Positions 42,907 to 51,848 of a stretch of DNA of 64,000 bases are shown piece by piece. Position 1 is the stretch's first letter, and each line of letters begins with the position of its first letter. This DNA is from Halobellus inordinatus (GTDB lineage Archaea > Halobacteriota > Halobacteria > Halobacteriales > Haloferacaceae): positions 1 through 64,000 of the forward strand of contig NZ_JANHAV010000005.1 in assembly GCF_024464655.1 (NCBI RefSeq), read 5' to 3'. A model generated the notes under the pieces. The model did not search any database, was not told where the DNA came from, and saw only the letters and a program-made list of their open reading frames with translations. The position numbers were made by a program, and so were the translations under genes.

Positions 42907-44841
42907 TCACTCGCCGTGGCGGGTGAGACAGACCGGCAGCCCCACGAGTTCGACCGGCTCGGAGTTGTCCGGGGAGTAGACGACGGCCTGTCCCTTCTCC
43001 ATATACGGGACCTTGTCTTCGAGTTCCGGCGGGATGTTGACGCTCTTGATCGCGTCCTCGTCGCCGAGGTTGAGCACGAGTCTGGTGTTGATCTGCTTGA
43101 ATACGGATTCGGCGACGTCCTGTGGGTCCTGTGTGACCAAGAACAGGCCGAGCCGCTCTTTGCGACCCTGTTTGGCGGCCTCGGTGAACTTCGAGATCAC
43201 CTTCCGCGCCTGGACGGTGTCGGCGTCGGCGAGGAAGTTGTGGGCCTCGTCCATCCCGAGCAGTAGGGGAGTCTCTTTGATCCGGTTCGAATCCGGCGCG
43301 TTCGAGAGCTTGTCGTCGATCAGCATACTGGAGACGGCGAGGACGAACAGTTCCTTCGCGCGGCTGGTCGAGAGGTGATACGTCGGGACGACCGTCAGTC
43401 CGCCGGGGCGGACGAGCTGGTGATCCAACTCGGTGATCGGCCGCGCGGACTGATCGAAGACGCCGTTCGGCACGCCGTGAACGCGACGCTTGACCGCGTC
43501 GAACGTCGATTCGTGAACCCGGCCGGACTCGTCGAGCTGCTCGCGCAGGGCGGGGTCGTCGAGGAACGTCAGGAACTCCGCGTACGTGCCGCTGTTTCCG
43601 TACTCGCGGAAGAACCGTTCGAGGAGGTGTTTGAGCGCGGGGTACTGATTCTCGTTGAGGCTGCTGCCCGCGACGAGCCAGGGGCGGTCGCGCGCCATCG
43701 AGAACGGGATCGTGAACTCCAACTGCTCTGCGCGGTGGTTGTCGCCGCCGTAGGGGACGCCGTCCTCTTTCGGGACGAGCGCCAGCGTGTCGTCGTGGCC
43801 GCCGTGGACGATGCCCTCGCGCTCGTAGCGCCGGGCGGTCGCGTCGTCCATCGCGGGGTTGTCGTCGTGCATCTGCGCGTACTCGTCCTGGGGGTCGAAC
43901 TGGACGACCGCGAGCCGGGCGGACCGGCCGTCGTCCATCTCGTAGGTCCGGTCCTCGGCGAGCAGTTGGCGCAGAACGTTCTTCGTGGCGTGCGTCTTCC
44001 CGGAGCCGGTGCCGCCGGCGACCAGCGTGTGTCTGAAGACGAGGGGGTCTCCGTGGTCGTAGTCGTCTCTGAGCCGGTAGTCGATCGTCGGCGGCTGTGC
44101 CGCGGTCCGCACCTTCTCGCCCCCCACCGAGAGATGGCCGAGGAAGATGCCGTCGCCGGGGATTTTCAGCCCCGTCTTGATCTGGTCGGGATCGGTCGCC
44201 TCGGCGACGACGGCGCCCGGCTTCGGCACGCGGTCGACTATCCGGCGTTTGAGGTCGCCGTCGCTCTCGCCGGCCTCGCTCCCGCCAGCCTCGCTCTCGC
44301 CGTCGCTCTCGTCTTCGAACAGGACCGCGAGCGGGTCCAACGAGGCGACGAATTTGTAGTCGCGTTCCTCGAACTCGTCGCGGCGCATCGCCCGCCGCGC
44401 GTGGATTTCGGTGGCGTCGTCGGTCTGGAACTCCTGGGCGTACTCCAGGGCCGTAATACGAGAGAACAGCAGTTCGTCGTCCGGATAGGGAACGAGGAGG
44501 TACTTTCCGAGTCGGACAGTGTCGCGGTTCCCGGTCGTCACGTACGCTCGCAGCGACGTGTCGTCGCCGTCCTCGGCGACGCGGAGGCCTTGAGAGACCG
44601 CGATGGCCCCGATTCCGCGGTCCTGACCCGCAGGAGCGGCGTCGTAGCGCTCGAACGCGACGTCGCCAGTTGAATCGTCTGACCCGGCCGCGCTCGACGG
44701 CGTGCGATCCGCCGACGTCGCTTCCGCGTCCGTCTCCTCGCTCGTCGACGGCGCGGCGTCCCCCGCGGTCGATCGGTTGCTATCCGCTTGCCCGGAAGCG
44801 CTCTCGCCCGAACCGGGCTCGAAGTCGCCGAGATCCACCAT
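42907..44841 (-). CDS. herA: HerA-type DNA translocase
   Basis: The 644-residue protein has a long disordered acidic N-terminus (about 65 residues), a HAS-barrel-like region and a HerA/FtsK ATPase core with Walker A V-A-G-G-T-G-S-G-K-T and Walker B L-L-G-M-D-E-A-H. The segment D-P-Q-D-V-A-E-S-V-F-K-Q-I-N-T-R matches HerA proteins. It pumps DNA to the NurA nuclease during end resection. nurA is the second gene upstream, separated by a small gene on the other strand. Confidence 0.8.
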   Translation of the reverse strand: MVDLGDFEPGSGESASGQADSNRSTAGDAAPSTSEETDAEATSADRTPSSAAGSDDSTGDVAFERYDAAPAGQDRGIGAIAVSQGLRVAEDGDDTSLRAYVTTGNRDTVRLGKYLLVPYPDDELLFSRITALEYAQEFQTDDATEIHARRAMRRDEFEERDYKFVASLDPLAVLFEDESDGESEAGGSEAGESDGDLKRRIVDRVPKPGAVVAEATDPDQIKTGLKIPGDGIFLGHLSVGGEKVRTAAQPPTIDYRLRDDYDHGDPLVFRHTLVAGGTGSGKTHATKNVLRQLLAEDRTYEMDDGRSARLAVVQFDPQDEYAQMHDDNPAMDDATARRYEREGIVHGGHDDTLALVPKEDGVPYGGDNHRAEQLEFTIPFSMARDRPWLVAGSSLNENQYPALKHLLERFFREYGNSGTYAEFLTFLDDPALREQLDESGRVHESTFDAVKRRVHGVPNGVFDQSARPITELDHQLVRPGGLTVVPTYHLSTSRAKELFVLAVSSMLIDDKLSNAPDSNRIKETPLLLGMDEAHNFLADADTVQARKVISKFTEAAKQGRKERLGLFLVTQDPQDVAESVFKQINTRLVLNLGDEDAIKSVNIPPELEDKVPYMEKGQAVVYSPDNSEPVELVGLPVCLTRHGE

Positions 44842-44978
44842 ATGTCTCGTGACTGCGCCGGCGACGATTAAAACACCTCGCCCGCCGGGCGAACGTCGGT
44901 CGGAAGCGCGTCCCCCCGGTCGACGGTCACTGGTTCGTCTGTCGGGCCCCTTTTCCCCGCCGGGACCGAAGGTCTGGT

Positions 44979-45326
44979 ATGCTTCTCATACGCGGCCACG
45001 CCGGCGGGACCAACCTGACCGGGACTATCTTCGAGCGCGGCGAGCGCGCCCCTTCCTACAAGGGAGCGCCCGACGAGGACGCGCCGTACGTCTGGGTCTG
45101 CGACGAGTTCTACGAGGTCGAAAGCGGCGGCTCGGAGACGACCATCGACGGCGAGACGATCAACGTCGCGTTCGAGTCGCCGATGCCCCGCGGCTTCGAG
45201 ACGCGCGAGCGGGCGATCGAGGCGGCCAAAGACCACGTCCGGACGCAGTTCGCCCGCGTCGGCGTGGCCGAGTCCGACGTCGAGATCGAAGTCATCAAAG
45301 AAGAACCGGGCGCTGAACACCCGTAG
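44979..45326 (+). CDS. Conserved small haloarchaeal protein (possibly DUF7113)
   Basis: The 115-residue acidic protein has the strand-rich start MLLIRGHAGGTNLTGTIFERG and a helical C-terminus (RERAIEAAKDHVRTQF). I recall it as a conserved haloarchaeal family of unknown role, perhaps DUF7113. It sits on the plus strand between herA and nurA, which are both on the minus strand. Confidence 0.6.
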   Translation: MLLIRGHAGGTNLTGTIFERGERAPSYKGAPDEDAPYVWVCDEFYEVESGGSETTIDGETINVAFESPMPRGFETRERAIEAAKDHVRTQFARVGVAESDVEIEVIKEEPGAEHP

Positions 45327-45373
45327 TCGGCCCCGAGTCACTACGTTCGGTCCCGACGTTCCGCTTTTTTCTG

Positions 45374-46660
45374 CTACTCCAGATCGCCCCACCGAACCTC
45401 GTCGTAGCGCTTGACCTCGTCGCTGTCGAGCGTCTCCGAGAACTTTCGTCTGAGCGAGGACTTCTCTCTGGCGCTGATACGGGCGAGTTCGTCGGCTTTC
45501 GCGACCGCCTCCGGCGGGCCGCGACGGGCCGCGACGTCGCCGAGAATCTGCCGGATGATCGCCTCGCGGATGTCATCGTCGCGGGCGAACGCGTAGGGCG
45601 TCTCGACGCGGTAGAGCACGTCAGTCTGGGGCTCGTAGACGACGAAGAAACACGTCTCGTAGAGCTGTGGGTCGAGTTTCCGCTCGACTCCGTACGCGTC
45701 GCCGTCCGCCGCGACGGTGGCGTCGACGCCGCCGCGAGAGACGAACCAGTTCGTGAACGTCAGTTCGTCCGTCCGGCGGCCCTCGGGGCCGCGAGTCCCC
45801 TCCCGCCCGGGAACCGACGTGTCGTCGTCGCGCCGTTCGAGTAGTTTGGTGAAGAACGCGGCGTCGTCGGTCCACGGGACGTCGATCTCTCGGTCGCCCT
45901 CCCGGAGCGTGCCGACGATCCGCTTCGAGGCCGGATTCTTGACGAAGCCGCAGATCGGCACGTCGCGTTCGACGAACGACTCGACCAGCCGGACGTAGTT
46001 CTCGACGACCGAACGCGGTTTCAGTTCCTCTGAGAGGGCTCTGAGTTCGGCGTCGCGCTCGCGCCAGTTGAGCAGTTCGACGGGGTACAGCGGGCCGTCG
46101 AGGATCAGGAGGTCGGAGACGGTCTCGGCGTGTTCCAGCGCGTGGGAACTCTCAGCGAGGTAGAGCGCGAGCGCGTGGACGATCCCCTCGGCGTAGCGGT
46201 TGACCTTCGGGACCTGCATCACGCGCCACCGGCAGTACCCCTCGTCGACTTTCCGCCAGGGTTCGTCCAGCGGGACCGTATCGTCGTTGACGTGGGCCGC
46301 CGCGACCATACTCCGGTGGCGGTGAAGCTCCAGATCCGAGGGGACCGACGCCATCGCGGCCTGTGCGAGGTCGACGACGAGTCCGTTCTTGAACGTCGTG
46401 GGGTTGATTGTCCCCGAATCGAGGCCGTGGACCGTCTCGAACGGAGCAGACGCGAGCGCGACGTCTTCGGCGTCGACGGCGCGCAGTCGCTTTTCGTCTA
46501 CTGGTTCGACGACGACGCGCCCGTTGGGACCGTAGAGGGGATCGAGAAAGCCCTCCCAGATCCGCGCCGCGACGTCGACGTGGTCTGCGTCGTCCACGTG
46601 GCGTGCGAGGTACGCCGCGAGGTCCGCGATGCTGTCGACGTGGACGGGGTCGAGTGTCAC
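45374..46660 (-). CDS. nurA: NurA nuclease
   Basis: The protein (428 residues from the GTG at 46660) starts MTLDPVHVDSIADLA and has the NurA-domain acidic motif L-L-I-L-D-G-P-L-Y near the middle plus C-G-F-V-K-N-P, as in NurA nucleases. It degrades 5' ends with HerA in double-strand break repair. An upstream open frame up to 47293 overlaps the HAD gene and lacks likeness, so it was left out. Confidence 0.8.
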   Translation of the reverse strand: MTLDPVHVDSIADLAAYLARHVDDADHVDVAARIWEGFLDPLYGPNGRVVVEPVDEKRLRAVDAEDVALASAPFETVHGLDSGTINPTTFKNGLVVDLAQAAMASVPSDLELHRHRSMVAAAHVNDDTVPLDEPWRKVDEGYCRWRVMQVPKVNRYAEGIVHALALYLAESSHALEHAETVSDLLILDGPLYPVELLNWRERDAELRALSEELKPRSVVENYVRLVESFVERDVPICGFVKNPASKRIVGTLREGDREIDVPWTDDAAFFTKLLERRDDDTSVPGREGTRGPEGRRTDELTFTNWFVSRGGVDATVAADGDAYGVERKLDPQLYETCFFVVYEPQTDVLYRVETPYAFARDDDIREAIIRQILGDVAARRGPPEAVAKADELARISAREKSSLRRKFSETLDSDEVKRYDEVRWGDLE

Positions 46661-46745
46661 GTCCGTGTCGTGGCGACAGAGCGAGAAAAAGCCCCCGTCG
46701 TCGCCGTGAGAAAAGGCAATACGTCTCGGGGACTTACCGGCGTCT

Positions 46746-47405
46746 GTGACAATCTCTGCGGTGGGGTTCGACCTCGACGAGACGCTCGCCGTCCCGACGC
46801 GGGATCGGGCGACGATCCTCGGGGACGCCGCCGACATCGCCGGTGCACCGCCGCTCTCTCGCGAGGCGTATCTGGAGGCGCACGCACGGAACCTCACCGG
46901 CGAGACCCGCACGCCGATCTTCGCGGATCTCCTCGCCGACCACGAGACTGACACGGACCCGGAAGCGGTCGCGAGCGCGTATCGGCGGGAAATCGCCGAT
47001 GCGCTCGTCCCCGTACCGGGCATCGAGGCGTTTCTCGACCGACTGCGCGAGGAGTACCGGGTCGGCCTTCTCACGAACGGTCCGCGCGTGGCCCAGCGCG
47101 ACAAACTGGGGATCCTGGGCTGGACCGACACCTTCGACGCCGCGCTGGTGACCGGCGAACTCGACGCGGGAAAGCCCGACACGGCCGCCTTCGCGGCGCT
47201 CCTCGACGCTCTCGGAACCGACGCAGCGGAGACGGCGTACGTCGGCGACGACGTCGAAGCCGACATCGCGGGCGCGGCCGACGCCGGACTCACGCCGATC
47301 CAGGTGCTCTACGAGGGCGGGCCGGAGCCGTCGTCGCGCGCGGCCGTCCATCTCCAGAGAGACGAACTCGTGACGCGGCTGCCGGATCTTCTCGACGAAC
47401 TCTGA
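46746..47405 (+). CDS. HAD-family hydrolase
   Basis: The 219-residue protein has the HAD nucleophile motif F-D-L-D-E-T-L, the Thr/Ser motif L-L-T-N-G-P, the Lys G-K-P-D and the acidic pair G-D-D-V-E-A-D. The helical cap between motifs I and II is that of subfamily IA. The substrate, probably a small phosphate ester, is unknown. Translation starts at GTG (46746). It diverges from nurA. Confidence 0.85.
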   Translation: MTISAVGFDLDETLAVPTRDRATILGDAADIAGAPPLSREAYLEAHARNLTGETRTPIFADLLADHETDTDPEAVASAYRREIADALVPVPGIEAFLDRLREEYRVGLLTNGPRVAQRDKLGILGWTDTFDAALVTGELDAGKPDTAAFAALLDALGTDAAETAYVGDDVEADIAGAADAGLTPIQVLYEGGPEPSSRAAVHLQRDELVTRLPDLLDEL

Positions 47406-47429
47406 TACGCGACGTCCGCAGCGAAGCTC

Positions 47430-47840
47430 CTACTCCGACGACGACGCGACCGCCCGGAGCGCCGGGAGCAACCACTTGACCTGCGCGCCGTCCTCGACGA
47501 ACACGAGCGTCCGCGGCGGGTCGACCGCCTTCGGCCGGACGCGAAGCCCTTCCTCGCGGGCCGTGTCGGCGACGGCGTCGACGGCAGTTTCGAACTCCAC
47601 GCGAACGCGTTCGGGTTGGACGAACACCGACGCGACGCGAGTGCTGTCGCCGTCACCGTCGCCGCTGTCGCTACTATCTTCTCGTTCGATTGCGTAGGCA
47701 AACGCGCCGTCCGGCGTCGGCTCGACGTCGGGGTCGGCGTCCGTGACCGAGAGCGACCGCAGGTCGTCCTCGTGCCCGGTGACCTCGGAGGCAAGAAACT
47801 GCGCGATGCGACGCCCGTCCGTCAGTCGCTCCTCGACCAT
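47430..47840 (-). CDS. Conserved haloarchaeal hypothetical protein
   Basis: The 136-residue protein starts MVEERLTDGRRIAQFLASEV, has an acidic loop in the middle and ends with V-F-V-E-D-G-A-Q-V-K-W-L-L-P. I recognise it as haloarchaeal but know no function. It converges with the HAD gene (24 bases between stops). Confidence 0.6.
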   Translation of the reverse strand: MVEERLTDGRRIAQFLASEVTGHEDDLRSLSVTDADPDVEPTPDGAFAYAIEREDSSDSGDGDGDSTRVASVFVQPERVRVEFETAVDAVADTAREEGLRVRPKAVDPPRTLVFVEDGAQVKWLLPALRAVASSSE

Positions 47841-47918
47841 ACTGGCGCGTTCGACTCGTGGCGAAAAGAGGGCTCCGTTCGCCGACAGCGTTCTTTCGAA
47901 CTACTCGTGGAGATCTGC

Positions 47919-48365
47919 TTACTCACCGAGATCTGCTTTCGCGGTCTCGATCGCGTCGCCCGCATCGACGTCCTGTTCGCGGGCGTACAGCGCCGCCGCG
48001 GCCTCGACCGAGATGCCGAGTCGCCGCTGACGGTCGTTCACCTCCGCGACGACGTCCTGTTTGTCGTAGCCGGCGGCGACGAGAGCGTCGAGGATGCGCT
48101 CGAAGGCCGACTGCTCGCGGAGGATCGACTGGTCGGGCTCGTAGTCCTCGGGGACGACCACGTCCGCGGGCTCGAACTGCGCGACGACCTCGCCGTCTTC
48201 GCGCGCGAGCAGCCCGCGACCCGCTGCTACGTCGATGAGCCGCTTTGCCTGATCCGGCGAGAACCAACTCCGATCTAACGAGAGCGCGACGACGAACTCC
48301 CCCTCGCCCAGTCGCGTCGTCCCCTGTTGTTTGAACGGGACGGCGACCGCTACTTCGAGGCTCAT
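47919..48365 (-). CDS. DUF2240 family protein
   Basis: The 148-residue protein begins MSLEVAVAVPFKQQGTTRLGEGEFVVALSLDRSWF and continues with a helix-rich C-domain. I match it to the archaeal DUF2240 family, probably a winged-helix DNA-associated protein of unknown role. The ATG at 48365 gives the family's usual start. Confidence 0.7.
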   Translation of the reverse strand: MSLEVAVAVPFKQQGTTRLGEGEFVVALSLDRSWFSPDQAKRLIDVAAGRGLLAREDGEVVAQFEPADVVVPEDYEPDQSILREQSAFERILDALVAAGYDKQDVVAEVNDRQRRLGISVEAAAALYAREQDVDAGDAIETAKADLGE

Positions 48366-48410
48366 ATCACGTCTGGATACGCGCCCGCACAAGGAGTCCT
48401 CGGTTTCCGG

Positions 48411-48596
48411 TCAGTACTGACCGGCCGTGCCGAGCAGCAACAGGAGCGTCGCGATCACGGACGCCACGCTGCTCGCGGCGGCGAGCGGGACCGCCGAGAC
48501 GATGCCGACGACGCCGCCGCAGGCGAGACTGACACCCATCCCACCGAGCACGTAGTCGAATCGCGTCGGAGCCTCCTGCGGAACGGCGTCGACCAT
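48411..48596 (-). CDS. Small two-helix membrane protein
   Basis: The 61-residue protein has two hydrophobic helices (about residues 15-35 and 40-58), both rich in Ala/Val/Gly. There is no functional motif. It is upstream of the DUF2240 gene on the same strand, 45 bases away, and they may be co-transcribed. Confidence 0.55.
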   Translation of the reverse strand: MVDAVPQEAPTRFDYVLGGMGVSLACGGVVGIVSAVPLAAASSVASVIATLLLLLGTAGQY

Positions 48597-48659
48597 CCTG
48601 TAATTAGATATAATTAGAATCCCAAAAGAATATCTTGTGGTCCCGCGCGGTCGCCGTCG

Positions 48660-48878
48660 CTACGAGTCCGATGGCGTGTCTGTGTCTGACGCCCCCGACG
48701 TGAGGCCCTTCAGCGCCCACAGGACGAGCAATGCGCCTTCGATCCGAGCGGCGGTGTACACCCACGATTTCGCTTCGGCCTCGCCCCTCGTAGCGAGACC
48801 CACCCAGAGATCGGTGATTCGACGGGGTGCGAGCAGTTCGGCGATACCGAGCGCGAGTGCAGCGGCTCTGAGGAGCAT
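48660..48878 (-). CDS. Small membrane protein
   Basis: The 72-residue protein has a first hydrophobic helix (residues 1-17), an amphipathic middle with I-T-D-L-W-V-G-L-A-T-R-G and a second hydrophobic helix (about 45-60). It resembles small membrane proteins of unknown role that are common in haloarchaea. Confidence 0.5.
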   Translation of the reverse strand: MLLRAAALALGIAELLAPRRITDLWVGLATRGEAEAKSWVYTAARIEGALLVLWALKGLTSGASDTDTPSDS

Positions 48879-48920
48879 ACGAACATATCGTGTCGGAACG
48901 ATAATACGTCTTCCGTCGGG

Positions 48921-49724
48921 TCACTCGGACGAAAGCGCCGAACCGCCGGGCTGTCCGGTCCCGGTCACGACACTTGCGCCGTCGCCTTCCGACTCAGCGG
49001 TGGCTCTCTTCGGCGTCTCAGATGGGTCGGGAAAGACGATCGTCGCTCCCGCCATAATCGGAGCCAGGAGACCGGCAGCAACGACTCCTGGGTCCCCGAG
49101 CGACCCCTGTACGAACACTTCTGTCCCGGGCTGGAGGTCGGCGTCGGCGACGGTGTCCGACGCAGCGGCGAGCGCCTCCGCGTGCGAGTAGGTCCGGCCG
49201 GCAGCCGCGAGCAGTGGGTCGCCCGGCGTGACCGTCGCGGGGTGGACCGCGGGGTTCTCGCTCCAGACCTCGGTCTCCCAGTGAGTCGTCGAGGGGTCTG
49301 TCGGCTTATCGCCGTAGACCGCGAGGCGGTGGCCCGGCGGCAGGTCGAAGTCGTCCTCGCGCTCTGCGGGTGCGACGACCGCCCGAGGGACGGTTTCTCC
49401 GATGTCGTCGGCGAAGCGCGTCACTGCACCCAACTGGGCCGCGCCGAAGAACGTGAGCACTGACTCGGGAAGCGCCTCCGGCACCACGAGAACCTCGTCG
49501 CCCTCGCGGACGCCGAGGTAGCGGAGGACGTTCCCGGCCTTATAAGAGGTCGTGATGAAATCGTAGTAGCTGTACGTGCGACCGGGCTCGTCGGCCCGGA
49601 GCGCGAGCCCCGAGGTCCGGCGCTCGCGAGCGACGAGGTCGCCGACGATGTCGGGATCCACGCCCGGCGATGGGAACGCGGCATCGGCGTCGTCGTCGGA
49701 GTCTGCGTCCGAGTCGGCGTTCAT
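48921..49724 (-). CDS. Shortened AMP-binding (acyl-CoA synthetase-like) protein
   Basis: The 267-residue protein resembles the first part of an acyl-CoA synthetase: the T-Y-S-Y-Y-D-F, L-G-V-R-E-G-D-E-V and F-F-G-A-A-Q-L-G-A segments. It lacks the ATP-binding T-S-G-T-T-G motif and the C-terminal lid domain (full enzymes are 500 or more residues). It is therefore unlikely to adenylate a substrate and may be a regulatory or degenerate homologue. The start ATG is at 49724. Confidence 0.6.
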   Translation of the reverse strand: MNADSDADSDDDADAAFPSPGVDPDIVGDLVARERRTSGLALRADEPGRTYSYYDFITTSYKAGNVLRYLGVREGDEVLVVPEALPESVLTFFGAAQLGAVTRFADDIGETVPRAVVAPAEREDDFDLPPGHRLAVYGDKPTDPSTTHWETEVWSENPAVHPATVTPGDPLLAAAGRTYSHAEALAAASDTVADADLQPGTEVFVQGSLGDPGVVAAGLLAPIMAGATIVFPDPSETPKRATAESEGDGASVVTGTGQPGGSALSSE

Positions 49725-49779
49725 ATCTGTGGGTCGTCTCCGGGGTGCAAAACGGCGTCGGCCGCCGCCGCGCAGGCAC

Positions 49780-50097
49780 TCAGGGCGCGCCGGCCACGAC
49801 GAACGTGCTCGATTCGTCGGCGTGGAGCTGGCGGCTCGACGCCGGCGCGACGCGGACGGCGTCGCCGGGGGAAAGCGACACGTCGTCGCCGTCGATGGTG
49901 ATGCTGCCCGCGCCGTCGACGAGGTAGTACACTTCCTCGTGGCCGCCGTCGGCGTGGTCGTGTTCCATCCCGCTCCAGTCGGCGTCGACGTCGACGACGG
50001 TGAACCCGAGGTTCTCACAGTCGAGTTCGTCGCGGAGGAAGTACATTCTGGGGGCTTTCTCCTCGCCGTCTTCGTAGCTCGCTTTCGTGTATGACAT
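49780..50097 (-). CDS. Cupin-domain protein
   Basis: The 105-residue protein has the cupin pattern M-E-H-D-H-A-D-G-G-H-E-E-V-Y-Y-L-V-D-G and then S-P-G-D-A-V-R-V. The histidines and Glu can bind a metal. The substrate is unknown; such single-domain cupins are often small enzymes or sensors. Confidence 0.8.
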   Translation of the reverse strand: MSYTKASYEDGEEKAPRMYFLRDELDCENLGFTVVDVDADWSGMEHDHADGGHEEVYYLVDGAGSITIDGDDVSLSPGDAVRVAPASSRQLHADESSTFVVAGAP

Positions 50098-50313
50098 ACA
50101 GAGAGTGTTCGGCCGCGAGACACGTGAAAGTGAGGGCCGTGGTGAGCCCAGCCGACAGTATGGACAACTGCCGAGCCATACCCGCTTAGGGCATTGTGTT
50201 GTCGCTCTGGCCGATAACACGCACGTCTGGCTCGTCTTCGGCGCGCCGCGGGTCGGCACCGTCGACGACTTCAGGCCTACGTCGTCGACGACGAGGAGGA
50301 GTAGCGAGAACAG

Positions 50314-50404
50314 TCGCGGAGCGGAGGCGGTGCGGTGGCGGTCACGGAGCGGTAGCGGTGCGGTCGCAGTAGCCGAGCAGTAGCGGTCGCGGCGCGGAGG
50401 CGGT
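50314..50404. repeat. GCGGT/GGAGCGG-type degenerate tandem repeats
   Basis: This stretch repeats short G-rich units such as GCGGTGGCGGT, GAGCGGTAGCGGT and GGCGCGGAGGCGGT. It is not in a convincing frame. It lies upstream of the cupin gene in a 430-base gap and may reflect slippage. Confidence 0.4.
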
Positions 50405-50419
50405 CTTCCCGTGTCAGTA

Positions 50420-50455
50420 CCGCGAGGCGAGCGGGCGCTCGCCTCGCGGCTTTTT
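50420..50455 (+). terminator. Perfect 13-bp hairpin with T-run
   Basis: The arms CCGCGAGGCGAGC (50420-50432) and GCTCGCCTCGCGG (50437-50449) pair exactly across four bases, followed by C and five T's. This is a strong terminator shape on the plus strand, although no plus-strand gene is obvious before it. Confidence 0.55.
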
Positions 50456-50471
50456 CCTCTAGGTTTTTGCG

Positions 50472-50517
50472 CGGTGGGTTCCCGCAGCGGCGCGAAGCGC
50501 CGCGAGGAAACCCACCG
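50472..50517 (-). terminator. Nested hairpin after dnaJ
   Basis: CGGTGGGTT (50472-50480) pairs with AACCCACCG (50509-50517), enclosing a perfect GCGGCGC-GAA-GCGCCGC stem. It lies 15 bases beyond the dnaJ stop and probably ends that transcript or stabilises its 3' end. Confidence 0.5.
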
Positions 50518-50531
50518 TGGAAAAAGGTAGA

Positions 50532-51707
50532 TTAGAACGAATTCTTGATCTTCTCGAAGAAGCCCTCGTTGACGTCGATGTCCTCGCCGCCGGCCTCGGC
50601 GAAGGCTTCGAGTGCCTCTTTCTGCTCTTCGTTGAGTTCCTCGGGCGTCACGACCTGCACCTGCACGTAGAGGTCGCCGTGGCCCCGACCCCGGAGATGC
50701 GGCATCCCCTCGCCGCGGATCCGGAACTCCTCGCCGCTCTGGGTCCCGTCCGGAACGTCGAGGTCGGTCGTGCCGCCCACGGTCGGGACCTCGACCGTCC
50801 CGCCGAAGACGGCCTTCGGGAACGAGATCGGAAGGCGGTGATAGAGGTCGTCGCCTTCGCGCTCGAAGTCGTCGTGTTCGCGGACGGCGACGTCGATGAG
50901 CAGGTCGCCGTTCGGACCGCCGTTCTCGCCGGGCGCGCCCTCGCCTTCCATCCGGAGCGTCTGGCCGTCGCGGATGCCAGCCGGGATGTCGACCGAGAGC
51001 GTCGCCTCCTCGCGCGTGACGCCGTCGCCACCACAGGTCGAACAGGTCTCGCTGTAGGTTTCGCCCGAGCCCTCACAGCGCGGGCACGTCTGCGTCTGCT
51101 GCACGCGGCCCAGCGGCGTGTCGCGGACGGTCGTGGTCTGGCCGCGGCCGTTACACTCCGGACAGGTGTTCACCTCGGCATCCTCCGGGTGACCGCGCCC
51201 GTTACATTCCGAACAGGTCTCGGGGCGGGTGATCGTGAACTGCTTTTCGACGCCCTCGTAGACCTCCTCGAGGTCGAGCGTGACCTGCGTGCGGAGGTTC
51301 TGGCCCTGTCGCGGGCGGTTGCGCTGTCGACCCTGCCCCTGACCGCGGCCGCCGCCGAAGAACTGGCTGAAGATGTCCTCGAAGGGGTTGCCCTGGCCGC
51401 CGCCGCCCATTCCGCCGAACGGATTGCCTTGGCCGCGACCGCCGGCACCGCCCGCGCCGCCGCCGACGCCCCCGCGCTTTTCAGCCTGTTCGAAGCGCTC
51501 GTGACCCAGTTGGTCGTACATCTGGCGCTTCTCGTCGTCGGTGAGGACCTCTTTGGCCTTCTTGACCTTCTTGAACTTCTCCTCGGCGTCCGGCTCCTCG
51601 GAGACGTCGGGGTGATACTCTGCGGCCTTCTTCCGGTAGGCCTGCGTGATCTCGTCCTCGGTGGCGTCCCGGGAGACACCGAGTACGTCGTAGAAGTCCT
51701 CGCTCAT
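50532..51707 (-). CDS. dnaJ: DnaJ co-chaperone
   Basis: The 391-residue protein has a J-domain with H-P-D (near residue 32), a Gly-rich region, four C-x-x-C-x-G-x-G zinc motifs (CSECNGRG, CPECNGRG, CPRCEGSG, CSTCGGDG) and the C-terminal client-binding domain. It is a complete type I DnaJ that works with DnaK. dnaK and grpE are not in the window. Confidence 0.95.
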   Translation of the reverse strand: MSEDFYDVLGVSRDATEDEITQAYRKKAAEYHPDVSEEPDAEEKFKKVKKAKEVLTDDEKRQMYDQLGHERFEQAEKRGGVGGGAGGAGGRGQGNPFGGMGGGGQGNPFEDIFSQFFGGGRGQGQGRQRNRPRQGQNLRTQVTLDLEEVYEGVEKQFTITRPETCSECNGRGHPEDAEVNTCPECNGRGQTTTVRDTPLGRVQQTQTCPRCEGSGETYSETCSTCGGDGVTREEATLSVDIPAGIRDGQTLRMEGEGAPGENGGPNGDLLIDVAVREHDDFEREGDDLYHRLPISFPKAVFGGTVEVPTVGGTTDLDVPDGTQSGEEFRIRGEGMPHLRGRGHGDLYVQVQVVTPEELNEEQKEALEAFAEAGGEDIDVNEGFFEKIKNSF

Positions 51708-51848
51708 TCGTTGTCGAATCAGTAGTTGGTTGAACTACTTCAACGGAACGGGTCGCAGAGAGTACGCCGTGGCCGAGCCATCCTGGTCGGACCACCACAG
51801 CAGGTCCTCGTGGCCGGGCTTTTGTACACCGCGGGTGAGAGGGCAGGT

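Noticed and set aside
43375-44673. Long plus-strand frame of 432 codons
   Set aside because: It is the antisense of herA and has no recognisable domain; high GC leaves such frames open by chance.
46661-47293. N-terminal extension of nurA to a frame start at 47293
   Set aside because: The extension overlaps the HAD gene on the other strand almost completely and is Ser/Arg-rich antisense text; the GTG at 46660 gives a normal NurA start.
50087-50383. Plus-strand frame of 98 codons in the gap before dnaJ
   Set aside because: The composition (Ser/Arg repeats) follows the G-rich DNA repeats, and no start signal or homologous pattern is visible.
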